Below, one piece after another: positions 1 through 7,608 of a stretch of 64,000 nt of DNA. This DNA is from Mesorhizobium onobrychidis (GTDB lineage Bacteria; Pseudomonadota; Alphaproteobacteria; Rhizobiales; Rhizobiaceae). Location of the stretch: assembly GCF_024707545.1 (NCBI RefSeq), contig NZ_CP062229.1, positions 124,001 to 188,000 of the forward strand, written 5' to 3'. The notes under the pieces are model-generated. The model ran no database searches. It was given only the letters and a program-made list of their open reading frames with translations, and had not been told where the DNA came from. Position 1 is the first letter of the stretch. Each line of letters begins with the position of its first letter. A program made the translations under genes and the position numbers.

Positions 1-659
1 CAGACCTGGACCAGGCCCTGGCGACCGAACTTGGTGTGGTCGGTGACGACGAGCGAGCGCTGGCCGCGCGACAGCACCATGCGGGCGAATTCCGCCTCTT
101 CCAGATCATAGTCCATCACGCCCGTGACGGCATCGACCGCGCCGGTGGAGATCACCGCATGGTTGACGGAAAAGCGGCTGACGAATTCGATCGCCGAGAC
201 GCCAAAGGCGGCGCCCGAGTCGCTGCGCAATTCGCCACCGGCCATGTAGACCTTGTTGCCGTTGACGGTGGCCAGCGTGCGGGCGATGTCGGAGGAGTTG
301 GTAACCACCGTCAACCGCCGGTGGCCGAGCAGTTCGCGGGCCAGGAAAGAGGTGGTGGTGCCGGTGTCGAGCATGATCGATTCGCCGTCGCGGATGGTCG
401 CGGCAACCATGCGGGCGATGGTGCGCTTGGCATCGGCATTCTCGCGCATGCGCCGCTCGAACGGCGCCTCGCCGGCCATTGACGGCAGGCCGACGGCGCC
501 ATGCATCTTCAGGATCGAACCGTCACTGGTCAGCGGCTTGACGTCGCGGCGCACGGTCTCCAGGGAGACGCCCAGCCGGTCGGCCAGACTGGCGATGGTG
601 ACAGTGCCCTCTTCCTGCAGGAGACGCAGGATTTCGCCATGCCGCTTCGAGTGGATCAT
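1..659 (-). CDS. DeoR/GlpR-family transcriptional regulator, C-terminus beyond window
   Basis: About 219 codons are visible, read from an ATG at 659 down to the window edge, so the last few dozen residues of a typical ~255-residue DeoR protein are missing. Residues 4-55 form a DeoR winged helix (KRHGEILRLLQEEG, then SLADRLGVSLETVRRDV). The effector domain follows, with the sugar-phosphate-sensing motif LDTGTTTSFLA near 97-107. Family members usually repress carbohydrate or polyol catabolic genes and are released by a phosphorylated sugar. The gene is divergent from the kinase at 1089, with a 429-bp gap between them. Its target is unknown; the neighbouring kinase/oxidoreductase pair, or genes left of the window, are equally possible. 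Confidence 0.9.
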   Translation of the reverse strand, partial: MIHSKRHGEILRLLQEEGTVTIASLADRLGVSLETVRRDVKPLTSDGSILKMHGAVGLPSMAGEAPFERRMRENADAKRTIARMVAATIRDGESIMLDTGTTTSFLARELLGHRRLTVVTNSSDIARTLATVNGNKVYMAGGELRSDSGAAFGVSAIEFVSRFSVNHAVISTGAVDAVTGVMDYDLEEAEFARMVLSRGQRSLVVTDHTKFGRQGLVQV

Positions 660-734
660 CGGGATTCGGCCCCAATCGGATTGTTGCGCTGCTGACCGCT
701 TCTAAGGCAAATCGGCCACAGCTTACAAGAAATC

Positions 735-762
735 CTTGTGGTTTCGGGCAAAAAGCCACAAG
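735..762. promoter_or_regulatory. Candidate DeoR operator (CTTGTGG-N14-CCACAAG)
   Basis: Perfect 7-bp inverted arms lie at 735-741 and 756-762, about 75 bp upstream of the DeoR start and just before a TTGACA hexamer. The position fits a site for the divergent regulator. The assignment is inference from place and symmetry only. Confidence 0.35.
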
Positions 763-956
763 TTTTCGTTGACAAGCCAGATCACATGGCGTGACACTGG
801 CTTGGTGACAGGCTCGGAACTGCCACGGGAGAACGACGGCAGAGCCGCACCAAGATTCGCCTGCCCGAACGGCTGGAAAGTCGTCTGGCGCAAGGGAAAA
901 GGATTTTTTCGAATCCGCGGGGGCGGATGCCGGAGTCGAAGAACCCGGCACAGGGG

Positions 957-1005
957 CTCGTCGGTGCGGTGCGGGATACCGATCCCGGGATCCCGCACCG
1001 ACGAG
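957..1005. other. Strong stem-loop in the kinase leader
   Basis: Left arm CTCGTCGGTGCGG (957-969) pairs with the right arm ending CCGCACCGACGAG (993-1005), with further pairing of GGGAT/ATCCC inside. It ends 83 bp before the GTG of the kinase gene. There is no T-run, so it is not an obvious intrinsic terminator. It could be a leader structure or the remnant of a repeat. Confidence 0.5.
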
Positions 1006-1088
1006 AACTTCGCATTTGTCCCTCCTGCCGGCCGCCAGATTTTTGTCGCCCGTGGCGCCTTGAACCCCGCCCAACGAGGGATGGACCT

Positions 1089-1973
1089 GTGACCGCCGAG
1101 GACCGCATCCGCGCCCTGCCCTGCTGGACCGGCAACATCGAGATCGCGCCGCTGCCGGGCGGCTTGAGCAACGCCAACTATCTGGTCGAGGACGCCGCCG
1201 GGCGGCATGTCGTGCGCTTTGGCCAGGATTTTCCGTTCCATCACGTCTTTCGCGAGCGCGAGGTGATGACCGCGCGCGCGGCGCACGCCGCCGGCTTCGC
1301 GCCAGCGGTCCATTATTCCGAGCCCGGCATTTTGGTGACGGAATTTCTCGGCGCCAAGACCTATGTCGCGGAAGACGTACGCGCTAATATCGGCCGCGTC
1401 GCCGCCCTGATGCGCGGCTTCCATCGGGAGATGCCCAATCATGTCTCCGGCGCCGGCTTCATGTTCTGGGTGTTCCATGTCATCCGCGACTATGCGCGCA
1501 CGCTGGAGGAAGCCGGCAGCCGCATGCGAAGCGAGTTGCCGCGGCTGCTGACGCTTGCGGACGAACTCGAACGGGCGCAAAAACTGCTGCCGATCGTCTT
1601 CGGTCACAATGACCTTTTGCCGGCTAATATCCTCGACGACGGCCATAGGCTGTGGCTGATCGATTTTGAGTATGCCGGCTTCAACACGGCGATGTTCGAC
1701 CTTGCCGGCGTCGCCTCGAACGCCAGCATGAACGACGAGGAGTCATTCGCCTTCCTGACCGCCTATTTCATGAAGGAGCCGGATGAGGCGATCCGCCGCT
1801 CACATGCGGCCATGCAATGCGCATCGCTGCTGCGCGAGGCGATGTGGAGCATGGTTTCCGAACTTTATCTCGACGCGCCCGGCATCGACTACGTCGCCTA
1901 TACCGACGAAAACCTGACGCGGCTCGATGCCGCGCTGGAAAACTACAGAACGAAATACGGACAAAGATCATGA
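1089..1973 (+). CDS. Choline/aminoglycoside kinase-family phosphotransferase
   Basis: A 294-residue protein kinase-like fold phosphotransferase (APH/choline kinase superfamily). Visible motifs are the nucleotide loop LPGGLSNANYLV (about 22-33), the catalytic loop FGHNDLLPANIL (about 171-182; H173, D175, N180) and the metal-binding LIDFEYAG (about 190-197; D192). It should phosphorylate a small hydroxylated substrate such as choline or ethanolamine, but the substrate cannot be read from sequence. The GTG at 1089 is chosen because it starts the conserved part; the same frame is open further upstream, but that extension crosses the stem-loop and looks non-coding. The stop overlaps the next start (ATGA), so it is co-translated with the FAD-GcvT enzyme. 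A paralogue lies at 5251. Confidence 0.85.
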   Translation: MTAEDRIRALPCWTGNIEIAPLPGGLSNANYLVEDAAGRHVVRFGQDFPFHHVFREREVMTARAAHAAGFAPAVHYSEPGILVTEFLGAKTYVAEDVRANIGRVAALMRGFHREMPNHVSGAGFMFWVFHVIRDYARTLEEAGSRMRSELPRLLTLADELERAQKLLPIVFGHNDLLPANILDDGHRLWLIDFEYAGFNTAMFDLAGVASNASMNDEESFAFLTAYFMKEPDEAIRRSHAAMQCASLLREAMWSMVSELYLDAPGIDYVAYTDENLTRLDAALENYRTKYGQRS

Positions 1974-4423
1974 CATTGCCCGCCCACGCCGAGATCGTCG
2001 TCATCGGCGGCGGCATCATCGGCTGTTCGACGGCCTATCATCTGGCGCGTGACCACAAGGCCGATGTCGTACTTTTGGAACAGGGCAAGCTGACTTCGGG
2101 CTCCACCTGGCATGCGGCGGGGCTGGTCGGGCAGTTGCGCTCGTCGGCCTCTATCACCCGCGTGCTCAAATATTCGGTCGATCTCTACAAGGGGCTGGAA
2201 GCCGAAACCGGGCTGGCCACCGGCTGGAAGATGACCGGGTGCCTCAGGCTCGCCACCAATGCCGACCGCTGGATCGAGTACAAGAGGCTGGCGACGACGG
2301 CGAAAAGCTTCGGCATGGATATGCAGTTGCTGTCACCGGCCGAGGTCAAGGCAATGTGGCCGCTGCTGGAAACCGGCGATCTCGTCGGCGCCAGCTGGCT
2401 GCCGACCGACGGCCAGGCAAGCCCTTCCGACATCACGCAGTCGCTGGCCAAAGGCGCGCGCATGCATGGCGCCAGACTGTTCGAGGATGTCCGCGTCACC
2501 GGCTTCGACATGAAGGATGGCCGCATCACCGCGGTGAAGACCAACAGGGGCGATATCGCCTGCGACAAGGTGGTGAACTGTGCCGGGCAATGGGCGCGGC
2601 AGGTCGGCGCCCTTGCCGGCATCAACGTGCCGCTGCAGCCGGTGAAGCACCAGTACATCGTCACCGAAAGAATAGACGGGTTGGCGACCGATGCGCCGAC
2701 GATCCGCGACCCCGACCGCCGCATCTATTTCAAGGAGGAGGTCGGCGGGCTGGTGATGGGCGGCTATGAGCCGAACCCGCAAGCCTGGACGACCGACCTT
2801 CCCGGCGGCGATGTCCCTGATGACTGGGAGTTCCGGCTGTTCGACGACGATTACGATCATTTCGAGCAGCATATGAACCAGGCGATCACGCGGGTTCCGG
2901 CGCTCGAAACCGTGGGCGTCAAGCAGATGATCAACGGGCCGGAGAGCTTCACGCCGGACGGCAATTTCATTCTTGGCGTTGCGCCCGAATGCGCCAACAT
3001 GTTCGTCGGCGCCGGCTTCAACGCCTTCGGCATCGCGGCGGGCGGCGGCGCCGGCTGGGTGCTGGCGCAATGGGTGGTCGATGGCGAGGCGCCACTCGAC
3101 TTGTGGGTGGTCGATGTCAGGCGCTTTTCCGACCTGCACCGCGACCGGCAATGGGTCCGCGACCGCACGCTGGAAGCCTATGGCAAGCACTACACGATCG
3201 GCTTCCCGCATGAGGAGTATGTCACGGGTCGGCCACGGATCGTGTCGCCGCTCTACGAACGGCTGCAAAAGCATCGCGCCGTGTTCGGCTCCAAACTCGG
3301 TTGGGAGCGGCCGAACTGGTTCGCGCCCGAAGGCGTCGAGCCGAAGGACATCTATTCGATGGGCCGGCAGAACTGGTTTTTGCCGGTCGGCGACGAGCAC
3401 CGGCATGTGCGCGAGAACGTCGGCATCTTCGACCAGTCGTCCTTCGCCAAATACGAAATGACCGGTGCGGATGCGCTGAAGGCGCTCGACTGGATCTGCG
3501 CCAACGACATCGCCAAGCCGGTCGGCCGGCTGACCTACACCCAGCTTCTCAATACGCGCGGGGGTATCGAGGCCGACCTGACCGTGGCTCGGCTCGGCGA
3601 AGAACGATTCTACGTCGTTACCGGCACCGGCTTTAGGACGCATGATTTCTCGTGGATCGGCGACCATGTCGGCAACGAACTCGACGTGACGCTCACCGAT
3701 GTCACCGAGGATTTCGGCACGCTTTCGCTGATGGGGCCGCGCGCCCGCGACGTGCTCGCCGCGGTAACCAATGCGGACGTGTCGAACACCGCGTTCCCGT
3801 TCGGACATGTGCGGGAAATCTCTATCGCCGGCCACACAGTTCGAGCGCTGCGCGTCACCTATGTCGGCGAACTCGGCTGGGAGCTGCATGTGCCGATCGC
3901 GGCAACGGGCGAAATCTTCGACGCGCTGATGACCGCGGGCGAGAAACACAACATCCGCCCGGTCGGCTACCGGGCGCTGGAATCGCTGCGGTTGGAAAAA
4001 GGCTACCGCGCCTGGGGCTCCGACATCACGCCCAACGACACGCCGCAGGAGGCCGGCCTCGGCTGGGCGGTGAAGCTCCGCAAGAATACCGATTTCCTCG
4101 GGCGGCGGGCGCTGGAAGAGATCAGTGGCGCGGCGCTGAAAAAACGCTTCGCCGGGTTCACCGTCGACGATCGCGACATCGTGCTGCTCGGGCGCGAGAC
4201 GATCTTGCGCAACAGCGAGCCGGTCGGCTACCTGACCACCGGCGGCTATGGCTACACGGTCGGCAAGAACATCGGCTACGGCTATGTGCGCAACGCCGAC
4301 GGCGTCAGCGACGATTTCCTCGCCTGCGGCGATTACGAGCTGGTGGTGGCGATGGAGCGGACGCCGGCAAAAATCCATCTCGAGCCGCTTTACGACCCGG
4401 CCGGAGAAAAGATCAGAGCCTAG
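1970..4423 (+). CDS. FAD-dependent oxidoreductase with GcvT domain (sarcosine/dimethylglycine dehydrogenase-like)
   Basis: 817 residues. The N-terminal DAO domain has the dinucleotide motif VVIGGGIIGCSTAYHLA (about 10-26) and GSTWHAAGL, whose His48 matches the histidine that carries covalent FAD in dimethylglycine and sarcosine dehydrogenases. An FAO_M linker follows, then a GcvT-like tetrahydrofolate-binding half from about 430 to the end. Such enzymes oxidatively demethylate N-methyl amino acids and pass the one-carbon unit to tetrahydrofolate. The ATG at 1970 overlaps the kinase stop by 4 bp. Substrate is uncertain, since sarcosine, dimethylglycine and related N-methyl compounds share this architecture. 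Pairing with a choline-kinase-like gene suggests methylated-amine metabolism. Confidence 0.9.
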   Translation: MTLPAHAEIVVIGGGIIGCSTAYHLARDHKADVVLLEQGKLTSGSTWHAAGLVGQLRSSASITRVLKYSVDLYKGLEAETGLATGWKMTGCLRLATNADRWIEYKRLATTAKSFGMDMQLLSPAEVKAMWPLLETGDLVGASWLPTDGQASPSDITQSLAKGARMHGARLFEDVRVTGFDMKDGRITAVKTNRGDIACDKVVNCAGQWARQVGALAGINVPLQPVKHQYIVTERIDGLATDAPTIRDPDRRIYFKEEVGGLVMGGYEPNPQAWTTDLPGGDVPDDWEFRLFDDDYDHFEQHMNQAITRVPALETVGVKQMINGPESFTPDGNFILGVAPECANMFVGAGFNAFGIAAGGGAGWVLAQWVVDGEAPLDLWVVDVRRFSDLHRDRQWVRDRTLEAYGKHYTIGFPHEEYVTGRPRIVSPLYERLQKHRAVFGSKLGWERPNWFAPEGVEPKDIYSMGRQNWFLPVGDEHRHVRENVGIFDQSSFAKYEMTGADALKALDWICANDIAKPVGRLTYTQLLNTRGGIEADLTVARLGEERFYVVTGTGFRTHDFSWIGDHVGNELDVTLTDVTEDFGTLSLMGPRARDVLAAVTNADVSNTAFPFGHVREISIAGHTVRALRVTYVGELGWELHVPIAATGEIFDALMTAGEKHNIRPVGYRALESLRLEKGYRAWGSDITPNDTPQEAGLGWAVKLRKNTDFLGRRALEEISGAALKKRFAGFTVDDRDIVLLGRETILRNSEPVGYLTTGGYGYTVGKNIGYGYVRNADGVSDDFLACGDYELVVAMERTPAKIHLEPLYDPAGEKIRA

Positions 4424-4457
4424 CAGGCTGTAGAAGAAGTCTGCTAGAGCGGGATGA

Positions 4458-5090
4458 TCAGTTCACGCGCAGAACGAGGCCGCGGCTCGGCACGGTGTCG
4501 GCCTCGCCCGGCATGGAGACATAGGGCGACGTTTCCTCGGCACGTGTGACGACGCCCTTCGCCTCGAGGTCCGCGATCCGCGCGGCAAAACCGGCGTCCC
4601 ACAGTGTGTTCTTGACCGTCAGCACGATTATCCCGCCCGGCCGGCAGATGCGGATCAGTTCGTCCAGCCCCTCTGCGCCGACATGGCCCGAGGTGAAGAC
4701 GCCGGCCGATATGATGCCGGCATAGGCGTCATCCGCGAAGGGCAGCGGTCCGCCGAGCGCCAGGCAGTGAAGCGCCGAATAGACGCCCTTGCGCGCCGCC
4801 TGGGCCAGCATGCCCGCCGAGATGTCGAGCGCCTCGACCTGCGGATAGCCCGCGATTTTCAGCCATTCGCCGATGAGCCCGGTGCCGGCCCCGGCATCGA
4901 GGAGCGGTGCCGCGCCGCGCGGCAGATGGCGGGCTAGCAAGGCGAGGCAGATAGTCGGATGGCGATAACCGGCCGCCGACATGTCGGCGTCGTAGGTGTC
5001 GGACCATCGGTCGTAAAGCGCCGCAACTTCCTCAGGCCGCTTCGCCGCATAGGCCGCGGCGAGCGCGCCCTCATTTTTCCTGTCCGCCAT
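4458..5090 (-). CDS. Class I SAM-dependent methyltransferase
   Basis: 210 residues starting at the ATG at 5090; longer starts would read through the palindromic repeat at 5111-5162. SAM motif I is LLDAGAGTGLIGEWL (about 63-77), preceded by LYDRWSDTYDADM, typical of small Methyltransf_11/25 enzymes. Motif II/III-like segments ALDISAGMLAQA and ICRPGGIIVLTV follow. It is convergent with the FAD-GcvT gene (34-bp gap) and divergent from the second kinase. The methyl acceptor is unknown. Its placement between two choline-kinase-like genes and a demethylating oxidoreductase hints at a small methylated amine, but that is inference. Confidence 0.85.
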   Translation of the reverse strand: MADRKNEGALAAAYAAKRPEEVAALYDRWSDTYDADMSAAGYRHPTICLALLARHLPRGAAPLLDAGAGTGLIGEWLKIAGYPQVEALDISAGMLAQAARKGVYSALHCLALGGPLPFADDAYAGIISAGVFTSGHVGAEGLDELIRICRPGGIIVLTVKNTLWDAGFAARIADLEAKGVVTRAEETSPYVSMPGEADTVPSRGLVLRVN

Positions 5091-5110
5091 CGCAGTCCCG
5101 TCGGCAAAAT

Positions 5111-5162
5111 CAAAGTGCTGCAACGTCCTTTGCGCGTCCAACAGGAACGCACGGCGCTGGAG
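5111..5162. repeat. Small GC-rich palindromic repeat, family P copy 1
   Basis: On the minus strand this reads roughly CAGCGCCG-TGCG-TTCC-...-GGACGCGCAAAGGACG-TTGCAGCACTTTG. Three related copies occur at 40105-40147, 40901-40950 and 48105-48158. All are intergenic and self-complementary around TCC-(N)-GGACGCGC. Here it lies between the divergent starts of the methyltransferase and kinase genes. Confidence 0.75.
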
Positions 5163-5250
5163 TGAATCGCATGCCGGCAATGATAGCCAAACGGCGAAAT
5201 TTGTGGAACCGTCGTCGCCACAAATAAAGACGCGAAAGAGGGCGGAAGCG

Positions 5251-6153
5251 ATGGTGGACGAGGAAGCACGCGCGGCGCTTGCAGCCATTCCGGCGCTGGC
5301 CGGCTACGAGGGACCGCTGGAGCGGCTCGGCGGCCTCACCAACCGCGTCTTCAGGGCTGGAGATGTCTGCCTGCGGATTCCCGGCAAGGGGACAGAGGAA
5401 TATATCAACCGCGCCAACGAGGCGGTGGCGGCACGGGAAGCCGCCAAGGCCGGCGTCAGCCCCGAGGTGCTGCATGTCGACGGCGAGACAGGCGTGATGG
5501 CGACTCGTTTCGTCGCCGGCGCCGAGACGATGTCGCCGGAAAAATTCAAAGCCCGGCCGGGCAGTCCGGCGCGGGCCGGCAAAGCCTTCCGCAGATTGCA
5601 TACATCCGGCGCTGTGTTTCCCTTCCGCTTCGAGCTTTTTGCCATGATCGACGACTATCTGCAGCTGCTGTCGACCAAGGAAGTCGCCCTGCCCGCCGGT
5701 TACCACAACGTCGTACGCGAGGCGGAAACCGTTCGGTCGGCGCTTGCCGCGCATCCCCAGCCTCTTGTCGCCTGCCACTGCGATCCGTTGTGCGAAAACT
5801 TTCTCGATACCGGCGACAGGATGTGGATCGTCGACTGGGAATATTCCGGCATGAACGATCCGCTCTGGGATCTCGGCGACCTCAGTGTCGAAGGGCAGTT
5901 TGATACCGCGCAGGAGGAAGAGATGATGCGCACCTATTTCGGCGGCGAGCCAACGCCGGCGGAGCGCGGCCGCGTTGTCGTCTATAAGGCGATGTGCGAT
6001 CTCCTGTGGACGCTGTGGGGGCTGATCCAGCTCGCTAACAGCAATCCGGTCGACGATTTCCGCGCTTATGCCGACGGCCGCTTCGCGCGCTGCAAGGCGC
6101 TGATGGAGACAGCCGACTTCTCAAGGCATCTGGCGGCAGTTCGCGCGGGTTAG
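5251..6153 (+). CDS. Second choline/ethanolamine kinase-like phosphotransferase
   Basis: 300 residues of the same superfamily as the 1089 gene. Motifs: LGGLTNRVFRAG (about 26-37), catalytic CHCDPLCENF (about 175-184; H176, D178, N183) and IVDWEYSGMNDP (about 193-204; D195). The HxD and DWEY patterns fit LicA/choline-ethanolamine kinases better than aminoglycoside kinases. ATG 5251 follows a purine-rich GAAAGAGGGCGGAAGC stretch. It is convergent with the DMT exporter 17 bp downstream. Substrate unproven; a role in phosphocholine or phosphoethanolamine formation is the best guess. Confidence 0.85.
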   Translation: MVDEEARAALAAIPALAGYEGPLERLGGLTNRVFRAGDVCLRIPGKGTEEYINRANEAVAAREAAKAGVSPEVLHVDGETGVMATRFVAGAETMSPEKFKARPGSPARAGKAFRRLHTSGAVFPFRFELFAMIDDYLQLLSTKEVALPAGYHNVVREAETVRSALAAHPQPLVACHCDPLCENFLDTGDRMWIVDWEYSGMNDPLWDLGDLSVEGQFDTAQEEEMMRTYFGGEPTPAERGRVVVYKAMCDLLWTLWGLIQLANSNPVDDFRAYADGRFARCKALMETADFSRHLAAVRAG

Positions 6154-6170
6154 TACCAAAAATCTGAACA

Positions 6171-7091
6171 TTAGTTGACGCCTTTCGGTACGTTCTCCGG
6201 CGGCACCGTGTCGACCACTTTCTGGCGATGGAAGATGAACAGGCCGGCCAGCACGATGATGCCCGAGCCGATCAGGATGCGCGGGCCGGGCATGTCGCCG
6301 AAGAACGCCAGCCCGAAGATGACGGCCCACAGCAGCAGGCTGTAATGCAGCGGCGCCAGCGTCGACGCCGGCGCCAGCTTCAGCGCCCTGGTGATCATCA
6401 GATGCGCGCCGCAGGAGACGATGCCGAGAAGCAGCATGGCGCCGAAATCGAGCGAGGACGGCGTCTGCCAGTTGCCGATGGTGAGAAACCCGCCGACCAG
6501 CAGCGTGCCGATGGTTTGCCAGGTAACGAGCGAGGTGTCGCTGGTGCCGCGCAACCGCCGGTTGAGGATGATGGCGAAGGCGAATGAAATGCTTCCGGCC
6601 AGCGCGAAGGCCGACGACAGCGAAAACGCGGCCGAGGACGGTTTGAGCATGATCAGCACGCCGCAGAAGCCGACCAGGATCGCCATCCAGCGGCGCCAGC
6701 CGACCTTTTCACCGAGCAACAAATGGGACAGCGCCGCCACGTAGATCGGCCCCGCCATGTAGAAGCTCATGACGTCGGCAAGCGGCAGATAGACGACGGC
6801 GGCGTAGAACAGCGCCGTGTCGAGCGTCGTCATGACGACGCGCAAGACCTGCAGTTCCAGGCGTTCCATGCGGAACAGCCTGGCCGTACCTTGACGAGCG
6901 ATCATCGGGCCGAGCACGAAAAAGGCGCCGATGGAACGGATCAGCACGACCTGGCCGACGGAAAAGCTGGCGACCAGCCATTTGCCCATCGCATCGTTCA
7001 ACGCAAACAGGAAATCGCCGGCCAGCATCAGCAGAATGCCCGCCAAAAGCACGTTCCTGATCGTCGAATTCTGGGCTGTTGGCTGTGCCAT
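6171..7091 (-). CDS. DMT-family (EamA) permease
   Basis: 306 residues with about ten hydrophobic helices in two EamA halves. Recognisable are LIRSIGAFFVLGP in the first half and LGEKVGWRRWMAILVGFCGVLIML at the junction; the second half ends WAVIFGLAFFGDMPGP followed by a glycine-rich last helix. Inner-membrane drug/metabolite transporters of this type usually export amino acids or small organics, and the substrate cannot be told. The ATG at 7091 has GGGAGGAAG about 10 bases upstream, so longer starts are not needed. Confidence 0.88.
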   Translation of the reverse strand: MAQPTAQNSTIRNVLLAGILLMLAGDFLFALNDAMGKWLVASFSVGQVVLIRSIGAFFVLGPMIARQGTARLFRMERLELQVLRVVMTTLDTALFYAAVVYLPLADVMSFYMAGPIYVAALSHLLLGEKVGWRRWMAILVGFCGVLIMLKPSSAAFSLSSAFALAGSISFAFAIILNRRLRGTSDTSLVTWQTIGTLLVGGFLTIGNWQTPSSLDFGAMLLLGIVSCGAHLMITRALKLAPASTLAPLHYSLLLWAVIFGLAFFGDMPGPRILIGSGIIVLAGLFIFHRQKVVDTVPPENVPKGVN

Positions 7092-7228
7092 GCCGATGTC
7101 GCTTCCTCCCGCATGAAAGCTCGGTGAGCAGCGTCGTAGACGCAAGCAGCCGCTTTGACGAGTGGAATTCGGGAACCCGGCCAGACCAGAGCCGGAAATC
7201 GGCTGGGCCTGGATAGCCGCTTGAACGC

Positions 7229-7483
7229 CTACTTTGGCCGTGGCCGAATGATGATCGGACGATAAATCACCGGCCGGTCCCAGGGATCGAAAGCCGACGC
7301 ACTTCTCAGGTCCGCGCGGCGCGCGAGATCGATGCGCTGCAGACATTCGGCGAAGGCATCGTTCTTCCTGACGAAGCCGTAGGACCGGCATTTCGCCTCG
7401 TCTGCGGCACGACGGTCTTCGGCCGTCATGCAGCCTGCACAGGTCGCCGCCAACGCGACCACCATCGCCGTCTTGCGCCACAT
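7229..7483 (-). CDS. Small secreted or lipoprotein-like cysteine protein
   Basis: 84 residues. The start ATG at 7483 is preceded by GGAGGGG at ideal spacing; an ATG six codons upstream overlaps that ribosome site and is less likely. MWRKTAMVVALAATCAGC is a short export signal with cysteines at 15 and 18, although the lipobox is weak (Cys rather than Leu at -3). The mature part has CRSYGFVRKNDAFAECLQ, a pattern I associate with small rhizobial envelope proteins of unknown function, and ends in a proline/arginine-rich tail (IYRPIIIRPRPK). It stands alone between the DMT and amidohydrolase genes. Confidence 0.7.
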   Translation of the reverse strand: MWRKTAMVVALAATCAGCMTAEDRRAADEAKCRSYGFVRKNDAFAECLQRIDLARRADLRSASAFDPWDRPVIYRPIIIRPRPK

Positions 7484-7608
7484 GGTGCCCCTCCTCGACA
7501 TAAAACTGGAGATTGATTGTAAACTTAAGATCAGGACCTATCAATCGGATCGGCACGCGCGGCTTGCTGCAGATCCAACGTCCTATTGGGCCTGCCAATT
7601 ATTGGTCA

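Larger units (their letters stand above)
660..1088. other. Divergent intergenic region with two inverted repeats
   Basis: These 429 bases separate the DeoR gene from the kinase gene and hold no convincing gene. They contain a 7-bp inverted repeat at 735-762, a TTGACA hexamer at 769-774 that could be a -35 for rightward transcription (the matching -10, TGACAC, is poor), a short GGATT/AATCC hairpin at 901-916, and a strong stem-loop at 957-1005. Open frames crossing the region run into the kinase start and show no family signature. Confidence 0.55.

Noticed and set aside
723..1646. Leftward frame across the DeoR-kinase gap
   Set aside because: It covers the kinase coding sequence in antisense and the stem-loop, with no ribosome site or recognisable motif.
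2333..4378. 681-codon open frame opposite the FAD-GcvT gene
   Set aside because: It is a mirror of a strongly conserved coding sequence in GC-rich DNA; its protein is Arg/His/Ala-rich with no domain.
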